Below are positions 27,048-34,973 of a stretch of 64,000 nt of DNA, one piece after another (position 1 is the stretch's first letter; each line of letters starts with the position of its first letter). The position numbers were made by a program, and so were the translations under genes. The notes below the pieces were generated by a model. That model was not told the origin of the DNA. It ran no database searches and worked only from the letters and a program-made list of their open reading frames with translations. The stretch lies in NCBI GenBank assembly GCA_022796015.1, contig JAAWHU010000002.1:24557-88556 (forward strand). Direction: 5' to 3'. Source of the stretch: Hungatella sp. Lineage in GTDB: Bacteria > Bacillota > Clostridia > Lachnospirales > Lachnospiraceae.

Positions 27048-28355
27048 TCACACCCCATAACGGCCTCTCTCGTCCGGTGTAAACAGACAGGCTCCTGCAA
27101 ATCCTGAGAAACCGCCGCATCCGGCCTTCTGCGCCGTCTTTGCTACAAATAATTTATCTTTTAGAGAAGAAAAGTCATAGATTCTGGAAAGAAATCCCAG
27201 CACTGCCGCCTCGCTCTCCCCTTGAAGCAGAGTCTGCAAAAGCCGGGACAACACTGCCATACCATACCTGTTATTTTTCAGATAAGTAACACTGTAGGAC
27301 ACACATTTCTCCTTTTCCCCGGCCTCATAACAGCACCTTACAAGAAGATCATATGCTTCCAGAAGATTGGCCGCCAGAAGAAGAGCCCTGTTGCTGCAGC
27401 CAAAGTCCTCCAGCTTCTTTAAGGCTGTCTCCAGGTACTCCACAGCCTTGGATGCCTGGCCTTGCTCTGCCCAGAAACATCCCACTGTATAATCAAAATC
27501 TGCCTCTTTAGGAAAATATTCTGTGGCTTTCTCATAGATCCCTTCCATATCCTCCCATAAAGCCCCTTCCTTCTGGGACAAAATGGTAAGAAGCCTTGTG
27601 AAGGTCACTGCACTTCTCTGGTCATATTCCGGCAGCTCCTCAGGCATCTGCTCTATGGAACGGCCATACCAGACTTCCGCCTCCTCCAAGTCATTATCGC
27701 CAAGGCATTCGTCCCCCATGTATCCCATCATCTCATAGTCCTGGGGGTGCTCTTTCAGCTCTTCCAGAATCAGCCTGCGGTTCCTCTTGCTTCTTTTCTT
27801 TGCCGACATGGCATGGCTCTGGTATCCGGTGTGGAAGATAGATACCTCTTTCACCACATCTCCCAGATAAAGCTCCCTTCCTTCTGTGGACACCAGCTGT
27901 TCATGAATCCTTCTGCGATACCGGATATCCGGCAGGTTCCTGAAAAAACGGACCTGGGTACCGGAGGAAAAGATAGTTCCCTTGTCATCTAACTGCTGCC
28001 ATCCGGTAGACAGGCCATCCATACCCTTCTCATCCGCCATGGCAAGAACCTGGCAAATCTTGGCTGCTCCTTCCTCCGCCATATACTCGTCTGCATCCAG
28101 CAGGGCAATCCAGTCCCCTTCTGCCTGCTCAATAGCAAAGTTTTTGGCAGCAGCAAAGTCGTCAATCCATGGGAAAGAGCAGATCTTTGCCCCCATGCTT
28201 CGGGCAATTTCCACCGTCCTGTCCGTAGAGCCGGTGTCTACCACGATCTGTTCCCACATAATGTTTCTGCCCCAGGACAAGGCCCGCTCTATGTTCTTCT
28301 CCTCATTCTTCACGATCATACACTGGGAGATGCGGATCTTTTTTTCTTCTTCCAA
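27048..28355 (-). CDS. GT2 glycosyltransferase with TPR domain
   Basis: 435 residues from a TTG at 28355 with AAGGAGG eight bases upstream; the first in-frame ATG lies inside the conserved catalytic domain, so TTG is the better start. GT2 motifs RISQCMIVKNEEKN, VVDTGSTDRT and LLDADEY are intact, followed by a TPR-like C-terminal half. In its GRNIMWEQ segment it resembles the plus-strand copy at 12676 (GRDMMWEQ) more than its direct neighbours (GKGIVSEQ), which suggests these two form one subgroup split by the defence island. First glycosyltransferase after the flagellin genes. Confidence 0.9.
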   Translation of the reverse strand: MEEEKKIRISQCMIVKNEEKNIERALSWGRNIMWEQIVVDTGSTDRTVEIARSMGAKICSFPWIDDFAAAKNFAIEQAEGDWIALLDADEYMAEEGAAKICQVLAMADEKGMDGLSTGWQQLDDKGTIFSSGTQVRFFRNLPDIRYRRRIHEQLVSTEGRELYLGDVVKEVSIFHTGYQSHAMSAKKRSKRNRRLILEELKEHPQDYEMMGYMGDECLGDNDLEEAEVWYGRSIEQMPEELPEYDQRSAVTFTRLLTILSQKEGALWEDMEGIYEKATEYFPKEADFDYTVGCFWAEQGQASKAVEYLETALKKLEDFGCSNRALLLAANLLEAYDLLVRCCYEAGEKEKCVSYSVTYLKNNRYGMAVLSRLLQTLLQGESEAAVLGFLSRIYDFSSLKDKLFVAKTAQKAGCGGFSGFAGACLFTPDERGRYGV

Positions 28356-28388
28356 TCTGTCGCCTCCTTATTTCTCGCAAACTATTAT

Positions 28389-28500
28389 GGGCCTGTAGAA
28401 AGCCCCTTCAACAACAAAAAGCCATTTCTAAGCTTTTGGCTGTTGAAATGGCTTTCTATTCCAGGCCCTGTTATATTGCGGCCCGGCGTAACACCGGGCC
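28389..28500. other. Two consecutive strong hairpins between flagellin and the glycosyltransferase operon
   Basis: A long stem built from GGGCCTG (28389-28395)/CAGGCCC (28462-28468), TAGAAAGCC (28396-28404)/GGCTTTCTA (28450-28458), TTCAACA (28407-28413)/TGTTGAA (28441-28447) and AAAAGC/GCTTTT inside, next to a second stem GGCCCGG (28480-28486)/CCGGGCC (28494-28500). Neither has a T-run on the minus strand. They probably stabilise the 3' end of the flagellin mRNA and let only part of transcription continue into the glycosyltransferases. Confidence 0.6.
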
Positions 28501-28527
28501 TAAACATTCTTACTATAAACCTAATAA

Positions 28528-29379
28528 TTAGGAAAGTAAGCTCAAGACACTCTGAGGTACAGAGTTGGACTGTGCCAACATGGACTGAGATGCCTGCAGC
28601 AAGATGTTGTTCTTGGTGAAGTTGGTAATCTCATCAGCCATGTCTGTATCACGGATACGGCTCTCAGCTGCCGTGATGTTCTCAGAAGTAACCTTCAGGT
28701 TGTTGATGGTATGCTCAAGTCTGTTCTGAGCAGCACCGAGTTTAGCACGGTAAGAAGATACTCTGTTAATAGCTTCATTGATAGCGCTGATAGCTGTATT
28801 AGCTGCAGTAGTGGACTTTCCACCATCGATATTGATGGATGTTGTACCCTTCATGGTGAAGCCGTTGAAAATCTGCTGAACAGTCATATTAGAACCATTC
28901 AGTTTCAAAGTCTCGCCCTGGCTCGGACCAATCTGGAAGGTCATAGCACCAGCATTCTCTGTACCAGCAGCCAATGGCTTAATACCGTTAAAGTCTGTGT
29001 AGTTAGCGATACGGTCGATCTCAGCCATAAGCTCATCAACCTCGCTCTGCAGGTTCTGTCTAGCTACGGAGTTGTAAGTACCGTTAGCAGACTGGGAAGC
29101 CAGTGTGGTAAGACGCTGTAACATGGAGTGAACCTCTGTCAGAGCACCTTCTGCTGTCTGAATCAAACCAACGGCATCCTGTGCGTTCTTGGTAGCCTGG
29201 TTCAGACCATTGATCTGGGATCTCATGGACTCAGAAATAGCAAGACCAGCTGCATCGTCGCCTGCACGGTTGATTCTGTAACCGGAAGACAGCTTCTCTA
29301 AGTTCTTATTCAAACCACTCTGGTTAATACCTAAGTTTCTGTAAGAGTTAATCGCCGCTATGTTGTGTTGAATAATCAT
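28528..29379 (-). CDS. fliC: Flagellin
   Basis: Main filament protein, exported by the flagellar type III system. 283 residues, a short flagellin consisting mostly of the D0/D1 helices. The N-terminal block has MIIQHNIAAINSYRN and SSGYRINRAGDDAAGLAIS, and the C-terminal block has RIRDTDMADE and ends SVLSLLS. The middle (about 140-200) is a small variable region and the only surface large enough to carry glycans; it is rich in Thr, Ser and Asn. AGGAGGA lies seven bases before the ATG, after a long structured leader and a sigma-D-like promoter. Confidence 0.97.
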   Translation of the reverse strand: MIIQHNIAAINSYRNLGINQSGLNKNLEKLSSGYRINRAGDDAAGLAISESMRSQINGLNQATKNAQDAVGLIQTAEGALTEVHSMLQRLTTLASQSANGTYNSVARQNLQSEVDELMAEIDRIANYTDFNGIKPLAAGTENAGAMTFQIGPSQGETLKLNGSNMTVQQIFNGFTMKGTTSINIDGGKSTTAANTAISAINEAINRVSSYRAKLGAAQNRLEHTINNLKVTSENITAAESRIRDTDMADEITNFTKNNILLQASQSMLAQSNSVPQSVLSLLS

Positions 29380-29498
29380 AAAATGTTCCTCCTGAATTTA
29401 ATGATTCCCAGGAACCTCCCTGTCCCCGGCACTCTCCCGAAGAGGGCCCTACTCCGGGAAATCTGTAAAGTTTATATAAATTGACCTTACATTCTTAT

Positions 29499-29524
29499 TT
29501 ATCGTCAGCATCTGGAAAAACTTA
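29499..29524 (-). promoter_or_regulatory. Sigma-D-like promoter of flagellin (28528-29379)
   Basis: Minus strand TAAG (29521-29524), 14-base spacer, GACGATAA (29499-29506), one mismatch from GCCGATAA. The leader is about 110 bases and contains GGGAGG in a hairpin (29415-29420) as well as the ribosome site AGGAGGA, an arrangement like CsrA-controlled flagellin leaders. Confidence 0.6.
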
Positions 29525-29550
29525 AGTAAGTTTTAAAATTTTTCCTGCTG

Positions 29551-30435
29551 TCACTGAAGCAGACTCAAAATGGTCTGAGGTACAGAATTAGCCTGGGCTA
29601 CCATAGAACTGCCTGCCTGGTACAAAATATTATTCTTGGTAAACTTTGTAATCTCATCTGCCATGTCCGTGTCGCGGATTCGGCTCTCTGCCGTCGTCAT
29701 ATTCTCTGCCGTGACACTTAAGTTTGTATGGGTATGTTCCAAATGATTCTGAACAGCGCCGAAGTCGGCACGGACATCTGCCACAGCCTCGATGGCGTCG
29801 TCAATCTTCTTCACTGCCGCATTGGAACTATTCACAGACTCCAGACTAATCTCATGAAGATCCAATCCCATACTGCTGATGTAGTAACGGGGTACATCCA
29901 AAGTCTCCGGCTGGCTGTGGCCTACCTGAAGAACAATATCCCCCAGCCCGCTGTCGCTTTCTGTTGTTATAATCGGAATAGGAGCCCCCTTTGCAATTTG
30001 ATCCTCTAAGTACTCATCATCCGATCCGAAGAGGGGAATCTCGTCAAAGTTTGTAGTTCCGCCGATTCGATTAATCTCGTCCAGCAGCTGTTCTTTCTCT
30101 GCTTCCAGATTCAGTCGTGCCTGAGTGGTATAAGTGCCGTTGGCAGACTGAATGGCCAGAGTCTTCATTCTCTCCAGCATGGAGTGAACCTCTGTCAGTG
30201 CTCCATCACCTGTCTGGGTAAGGCCGATTCCATCCTGTGTATTCCTCATAGCCTGGTTCAGACCGCTGATCTGGCTTCTCATAAGCTCTGAGATGGTCAG
30301 TCCTGCGGCATCATCGCCAGCACGGTTAATCCGGTATCCGGAAGACAGCTTCTCCAAAGACTTCTTAAGCTTTCCCTCCGTAATTCCTTTATTCCTGGCG
30401 GCATTAATGCCTGGTATATTGTTCTGTATGATCAT
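29551..30435 (-). CDS. Second, divergent flagellin
   Basis: 294 residues from the ATG at 30435 (AAGGTGG upstream; the frame runs 12 codons further but without a ribosome site). D0/D1 ends are conserved (SSGYRINRAGDDAAGL, RIRDTDMADE, ends TILSLLQ). The ends are less regular than in the other flagellin (GKLKKSLEK for GLNKNLEK, an extra Asp/Glu-rich stretch around 120-150, LEHTHTNL), and the middle contains an acidic loop with Pro-rich PIPIITTE. It is probably a minor or alternative filament subunit. A perfect sigma-D -10 lies upstream. Confidence 0.93.
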   Translation of the reverse strand: MIIQNNIPGINAARNKGITEGKLKKSLEKLSSGYRINRAGDDAAGLTISELMRSQISGLNQAMRNTQDGIGLTQTGDGALTEVHSMLERMKTLAIQSANGTYTTQARLNLEAEKEQLLDEINRIGGTTNFDEIPLFGSDDEYLEDQIAKGAPIPIITTESDSGLGDIVLQVGHSQPETLDVPRYYISSMGLDLHEISLESVNSSNAAVKKIDDAIEAVADVRADFGAVQNHLEHTHTNLSVTAENMTTAESRIRDTDMADEITKFTKNNILYQAGSSMVAQANSVPQTILSLLQ

Positions 30436-30541
30436 ATTCCGCAACCACCTTCCATTGTTACGCCGCAGCAAGCCTTTCTATGGAGGACCTGCTGTCACTT
30501 TTCAACCATATTGCCGTGTTACTTATTCGCTTATGGTTATT

Positions 30542-30568
30542 ATATCGGCAGAAATGAGGGGTTCATAA
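30542..30568 (-). promoter_or_regulatory. Sigma-D-like promoter of the second flagellin
   Basis: Minus strand TTAT (30565-30568), 15 bases, GCCGATAT (30542-30549). Same arrangement as before the first chemoreceptor gene (6658-6684). Leader about 100 bases to the ATG at 30435. Confidence 0.65.
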
Positions 30569-30610
30569 GAATTTTTTCGATTTTTTCCTCAGGGCGGAGG
30601 GGTGGGGCTA

Positions 30611-31618
30611 TCATTCAGACAGTGGGTGGTTGGGATTTGTCCTCCTATCTTTCCACGCCCGATATACCTTGCGGCTGTCATAATCCGGTGCGAACGGTTC
30701 CGCTGTATGGCAAAAGCGGTTTATGAGTTCTATGTTCTCCTCCAGCTCCTCTGCAATTACTTGAGGACTTTTGTCTTTTCTTAACTTCCTGCAGATTAAG
30801 TCAATCATGGCCTGCTCCCGCCCCTGCTTCTCACCTCGTTTTTCTCCTCGTTTTTCTCCTCGCCTCTCTCCTATCGCCTCGCCCTTTTTCCTTCCGATCT
30901 CTTCTCCTCGCTCCACGCCTTCGTCAAATATCATCTGCACAATCTGGGTCATCTCCAGTTCCTCCTTTACCTTCTCCCGATATATTACTTTGTCTGTAAA
31001 TGTCAGGATTCCTGCCAGAGTCTCTACCTTCTGCCGGTGATCCGGCAGCCTTTTGGCCACTTCCACTGCACGCATGATGGCTTCCTGCTTATCCCTTTTC
31101 CCTTTTACTGTCAGAGGAAGCACCATAAGCTGCAGCATCTCTTCCTCTCCAAGAACCTCCTGCCTTTGAATCTTTTCCTCCAGCTTCCCGAAAATATGCT
31201 CTGTATCCAGTTTCACCAAATACGCTGCTTCTATCTTAACCTTTACTCCCCTTAAATCATACTCTTCACAGGCTGACTCTACATCTGCCGTGTAGATCAC
31301 AATAATCCTGATCTCCCTCAGTGCTTGTAACTTCCCCTGTTTTGCATAGCGCCTGATGACACGGGCTGCGTAGTTTATATATTTTACAAAGTTTTCTTTT
31401 TTGTATTCCGACTCATAGTCAATGATCGCCACCTCATCATCCTGCAGAAGAAACAGGTTATCCAGTCTCAGCTCATTGCTCTCCACTGCCGGCAGGTTGG
31501 TGGGCAGCACCTCCTTAATCCTTAGGCTGTCCAGGCCAAAGGGGGCAAGACTTTTTCCTTTCAGTGCCTCTCCCACTACCTTGGCCGCTACATCTTTATT
31601 GTGATAGGTAATTCCCAA
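30611..31618 (-). CDS. Rpn/PD-(D/E)XK-type protein with charged repeat tail
   Basis: 335 residues from a TTG at 31618 with AGAAGGAG upstream. The N-terminal part has the features of the Rpn-type (transposase-like) PD-(D/E)XK nuclease group common in Lachnospiraceae: RLD53NLFLLQDDE followed by IIDYESEYK (67-73), the D...ExK core. The C-terminal part holds the family's typical Gly/Glu/Arg/Lys repeats (ERGEEIGRKKGEAIGERRG) and a final helical segment. Rpn proteins promote recombination through DNA cleavage; some act as defence proteins. Whether the active site is intact is uncertain. It stands alone, with a 20-base palindrome upstream. Confidence 0.75.
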   Translation of the reverse strand: MGITYHNKDVAAKVVGEALKGKSLAPFGLDSLRIKEVLPTNLPAVESNELRLDNLFLLQDDEVAIIDYESEYKKENFVKYINYAARVIRRYAKQGKLQALREIRIIVIYTADVESACEEYDLRGVKVKIEAAYLVKLDTEHIFGKLEEKIQRQEVLGEEEMLQLMVLPLTVKGKRDKQEAIMRAVEVAKRLPDHRQKVETLAGILTFTDKVIYREKVKEELEMTQIVQMIFDEGVERGEEIGRKKGEAIGERRGEKRGEKRGEKQGREQAMIDLICRKLRKDKSPQVIAEELEENIELINRFCHTAEPFAPDYDSRKVYRAWKDRRTNPNHPLSE

Positions 31619-31649
31619 ACTCTTCTCCTTCTATTATATGATAGATTGC

Positions 31650-31669
31650 CTTGTCCTTGCAAGGACAAG
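31650..31669. repeat. 20-base perfect palindrome upstream of the Rpn-type gene
   Basis: CTTGTCCTTGCAAGGACAAG reads the same on both strands. It lies 31 bases before the TTG start, next to a TATAAT-like hexamer, so it could be an operator. No T-run beside it. Confidence 0.5.
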
Positions 31670-31811
31670 ATTAACTTTGATTTCCTATGCTGAAGCTGCA
31701 TTATGATAACATAGATTTATCTGAACCCTGCCGCAGAAGAATCCCCGGCGAAGATCAATTTCAGTATACTCAAGAAGCCGTTCTTTGTCAATCGGATTCT
31801 TGCAAGCAAAG

Positions 31812-31857
31812 AATCCGGCCCCCTGGAAAAAACAAGCTTCCAACAGGCCGGATTTTT
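31812..31857 (-). terminator. Hairpin terminator after the D,D-carboxypeptidase gene
   Basis: Nine-base stem AATCCGGCC (31812-31820) / GGCCGGATT (31846-31854), beginning three bases after the stop codon. On the minus strand it is followed by the only partly U-rich CTTTGCTT; the plus strand has TTTTT after it, so it may stop transcription from either side. Confidence 0.55.
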
Positions 31858-33209
31858 CAATTCATTCCCCAAGCTCTCAATATCTTCCTCATATAATCCC
31901 CAAGCCTTGCCTCCTTCACGGCACTTTCCGTCACCACAGGCAATTCCCCCAGCTTCTCTCCGCCAAGGCGATATTCCAGCACGCCTGCCGCCTGGCCGGC
32001 CTCCACAGGAGCCTTCAGAGCTTCCGGCAATACCAGAATTTTTTCCACTGCACCAAAATCTTCCCCTTGAAGCCCCAAGTAAGAAAAAGTCCCCTGGTAT
32101 TTCAAAGGCACTTGGTCCTCCACCCCATTTTCCACTTCCATCATGGGAAGAGGCAGAGGAGCCTGATCCTCGTAAAGCCTGCAGTTGGCATAGCCATAAT
32201 TCAGGAGCGCCGCTGCATCTGCAAACCGGGCTTTGTAGTCAGGGGCTGCCATAATCGCGGCAATCATCCGCACCCCATCCTTTTCCGCCGTGGCAGAAAG
32301 ACAATATTTTGCCATGGAGGTAGAGCCGGTCTTGAGTCCTGTCACCTGAAAATTGGTGGCCATTTTCAACAGTTTATTGGTGTTGGACAAGCCGAACTCT
32401 TTCGTCCCCTGCTTGGTCACATGGGTGATGGTGTCCATCCAGATGGTGGAGTAATTGTGAACCTGAGGATAACGATTAATAAGCTCCCTGGACATTAGAG
32501 CAATGTCCCTTGCCGTGGTTACATGGCTTTTTGATTCCGTAAGGCCGCAGCAGTCCTCAAAATTCGTATTGGTCATGCCAAGCCCCTTTGCCCTCTCATT
32601 CATCATAGCCACAAATGTCTTCTCATCACCTGCTATGTATTCTGCCATAGCTACGCTGGCATCATTTCCTGAGGCAATAACAATACATTTGATCAGAGTT
32701 TCCACTGTCTGAACCTCGCCTTCTTCCAGGAACACCTGAGAACCTCCCATGGACTTTGCGTAAGCGCTGGTCACCACCTCGTCCGTCATTTTAATTTTTC
32801 CGCTTTCCAATGCGTCAAAAATCAGGATTAATGTCATGATTTTGGTGATACTGGCCGGGCTTCTCACCTGGTCCCCGTTTTTCTCATAAACCACCTTTCC
32901 CGTGGATGCCTCCATAAGAACGGCTGATGGGGCGGCAATCTCCGGCCCTGTCCCGGGGATATCCGCCGAATAGGTCTCCCCGGCCTCCGCCATGCCCAAG
33001 GTTTCTTCTGCCTGTCTGGAAGATGCAGCCACAGCAGCGTCGCTGCCCGCTACAAGAACCGGCTCTGCCTCTCTCACCGGAAGCCCTGCCCTGACGCCCG
33101 GAGATGCTGCTGCAGACGCCAGCGTCACTGCCGGCGCCTGCAGCGCCGCTGCCAGAACCAGGGCCGCTGCCAGGAGTTTGATGATGATTCCTCTTCTTAC
33201 CTGTCTCAT
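31857..33209 (-). CDS. dacF: D-alanyl-D-alanine carboxypeptidase (class A low-molecular-weight PBP)
   Basis: Trims the terminal D-Ala of peptidoglycan stem peptides outside the membrane. 450 residues from the ATG at 33209 (GGAGGG upstream). A signal segment at about 8-35 is followed by an Ala/Glu-rich spacer (36-90), the penicillin-binding domain with S120ITK123, S180GN182 and K293TG295 all present, and the C-terminal beta domain of the PBP5_C type (about 345-430), ending in an amphipathic tail (LGDYMRKILRAW) that would lie on the membrane. The family fits DacF/DacA of sporulating Firmicutes; the exact member is not settled. Confidence 0.93.
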   Translation of the reverse strand: MRQVRRGIIIKLLAAALVLAAALQAPAVTLASAAASPGVRAGLPVREAEPVLVAGSDAAVAASSRQAEETLGMAEAGETYSADIPGTGPEIAAPSAVLMEASTGKVVYEKNGDQVRSPASITKIMTLILIFDALESGKIKMTDEVVTSAYAKSMGGSQVFLEEGEVQTVETLIKCIVIASGNDASVAMAEYIAGDEKTFVAMMNERAKGLGMTNTNFEDCCGLTESKSHVTTARDIALMSRELINRYPQVHNYSTIWMDTITHVTKQGTKEFGLSNTNKLLKMATNFQVTGLKTGSTSMAKYCLSATAEKDGVRMIAAIMAAPDYKARFADAAALLNYGYANCRLYEDQAPLPLPMMEVENGVEDQVPLKYQGTFSYLGLQGEDFGAVEKILVLPEALKAPVEAGQAAGVLEYRLGGEKLGELPVVTESAVKEARLGDYMRKILRAWGMN

Positions 33210-33335
33210 TCTACCCTCCAACACATAATCTCTTACTAATGTATGGCAGTACTTTTTCAAAAAATTACATTATTTTAGATTGTTTTATTATTGTATTATG
33301 ATTCTATTACATTTCACTTTTCTGCCAGTTTCCCA

Positions 33336-33365
33336 TTTACATAATTCGACCCTTTGTGGTATACT
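33336..33365 (+). promoter_or_regulatory. Sigma-A promoter of the polysaccharide deacetylase gene
   Basis: TTTACA (33336-33341), 18-base spacer, TATACT (33360-33365); one mismatch in each box. The leader to the ATG at 33473 is about 100 bases. Confidence 0.6.
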
Positions 33366-33472
33366 AGGTAAGAATCCCGGAAACGGGACTATCCCTGATT
33401 ACACATGCGGAAAATTCGCTGCTGCGTCTTTTTCGCTTTCCTTATATTATTATTGTCCGAGGTACCTTAATT

Positions 33473-34924
33473 ATGAATCAGAACATCCGTCGCACCGACT
33501 ATCGTCACCGTGCATCTCAACGTCGCAGACAGCGTTTTTTTCATAGACTTCCATTGATTTTGATTATTATACTGCTGCTGATTCTTCTCACGATTTTTTG
33601 CTGGATGCTGACAAAGCATTTTTTAGGAGAGGATTCCCCGCCGACTCTCTCCCTCTCTCCCACGGCAGAATATCAGACCGGCACGGACAATTCCCAGTCC
33701 CCGGTGGAGCTGGAGATTTCCACAGAACCGGAAAGCACTGGTAACCCTTCCGTCAATACTCTGCTTGCCGAAGCCGAAAGAGTGGCTGCAGGCTATGACT
33801 ATGACCGGGCCATTGAACTTTTGCAGGCCTCCGAATTCTATGGAACCGACCAGCGTCTGGATGAAGCCATTGCAGATTATGAACAGATTAAGTCCACCCT
33901 TAAGCCCTTTGACATAAACCAGATCACCCATGTATTTTTCCATACTCTGGTCATCGACGAAGCCAAAGCTTTTGATGGAGATGAGGACGAGGCCGGATAT
34001 AATCAGGTTATGACCACCAAAGACGAGTTCTTAAAGATGCTGGATGCCCTCTATGCGAAGGGATACGTTCTGGTCCGCCTCCATGATATGGCAGAGCTGA
34101 CTGACGGCGAGAATGGAACGAAAATGACCCGCAAACAGATTCTCCTGCCGGAAGGCAAAAAGGCATTTGTCATGTCCCAGGATGATGTGTGCTATTATAA
34201 GTACATGACCGGCGATGGATTTGCCACCCGGATGGTAATCGGTGAGGATGGGAAACCTACCTGCGAGATGCAGATGGATGACGGAACCATCCAGACAGGA
34301 GCCTTTGACCTGGTTCCTATTCTGGAAGAGTATATTCAGGAGCATCCTGATTTTTCCTATAAGGGAGCTCGGGCGGTCATTGCATTTACCGGATATGAGG
34401 GAATCTTAGGGTACCGCACCGCCCCCTCCTACAGCAGTTCTCCCACCTATGAGGAGGACAAGCAGGCCGCTGCCGCCGTTGCCCAATGCTTAAGGGACAA
34501 CGGATGGGAGCTGGCTTCCCACAGCTGGGGACACCGGGACCTGGGTACGATTTCCTGGGATAAGTTCAAGGCGGACTGTGATAAGTGGGACAATGAAGTG
34601 AGAACCCTCATAGGCCCCACAGATATTATCCTTTTCCCCTTTGGCGCCGATATCGGAGACTGGCACCCTTACAAGGAGGATAATGAACGATTCCGCTACT
34701 TAAAGGGTCTGGGATTCTCCTATTTCTGCAACGTGGATTCCAGCCAGTACTGGGTTCAGATAGGCAGCGATTTCCTAAGACAGGGACGCAGGAATCTGGA
34801 TGGTTACCGTATGTGGATGGATATTGCGGCAGGAAGCGATACTTCCAAGAGAAAGCTGGACGACCTGTTCCGTTCGGAAGATATCTTTTCTCCCAACAGA
34901 CCTACTCCTGTAGTCTGGGAGTAA
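33473..34924 (+). CDS. Membrane-anchored polysaccharide deacetylase-like protein
   Basis: 483 residues. A very basic N-terminus (RRTDYRHR...RRRQR) precedes one TM segment at about 26-46, so the rest is extracellular. Residues 55-100 are a Ser/Thr/Pro linker, about 95-145 a short helical TPR-like segment, and about 160-470 a divergent NodB-like carbohydrate esterase domain with MSQDDVCYY (about 234, the Asp pair) and SHSWGH (about 347, the metal His pair). Such enzymes remove acetyl groups from peptidoglycan or cell-surface glycans. It stands alone between a promoter and a bidirectional terminator. Confidence 0.82.
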   Translation: MNQNIRRTDYRHRASQRRRQRFFHRLPLILIIILLLILLTIFCWMLTKHFLGEDSPPTLSLSPTAEYQTGTDNSQSPVELEISTEPESTGNPSVNTLLAEAERVAAGYDYDRAIELLQASEFYGTDQRLDEAIADYEQIKSTLKPFDINQITHVFFHTLVIDEAKAFDGDEDEAGYNQVMTTKDEFLKMLDALYAKGYVLVRLHDMAELTDGENGTKMTRKQILLPEGKKAFVMSQDDVCYYKYMTGDGFATRMVIGEDGKPTCEMQMDDGTIQTGAFDLVPILEEYIQEHPDFSYKGARAVIAFTGYEGILGYRTAPSYSSSPTYEEDKQAAAAVAQCLRDNGWELASHSWGHRDLGTISWDKFKADCDKWDNEVRTLIGPTDIILFPFGADIGDWHPYKEDNERFRYLKGLGFSYFCNVDSSQYWVQIGSDFLRQGRRNLDGYRMWMDIAAGSDTSKRKLDDLFRSEDIFSPNRPTPVVWE

Positions 34925-34941
34925 TCGTAATTTCTACTACA

Positions 34942-34973
34942 AAAAAGCTGAGCACAGCGCTCAGCTTTTTTTG
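34942..34973. terminator. Bidirectional terminator between convergent genes
   Basis: Twelve-base stem AAAAAGCTGAGC (34942-34953) / GCTCAGCTTTTT (34959-34970) with a five-base loop. It ends in a T-run on both strands and overlaps the stop codon of the minus-strand kinase gene. Confidence 0.9.

Noticed and set aside
31650..31669. 20-base palindrome as an insertion-sequence end
   Set aside because: No transposase nearby and no second copy seen in the window.
31687..31896. A 69-codon plus-strand open frame
   Set aside because: It lacks a ribosome site, has no family resemblance and runs through the terminator hairpin of the carboxypeptidase gene.
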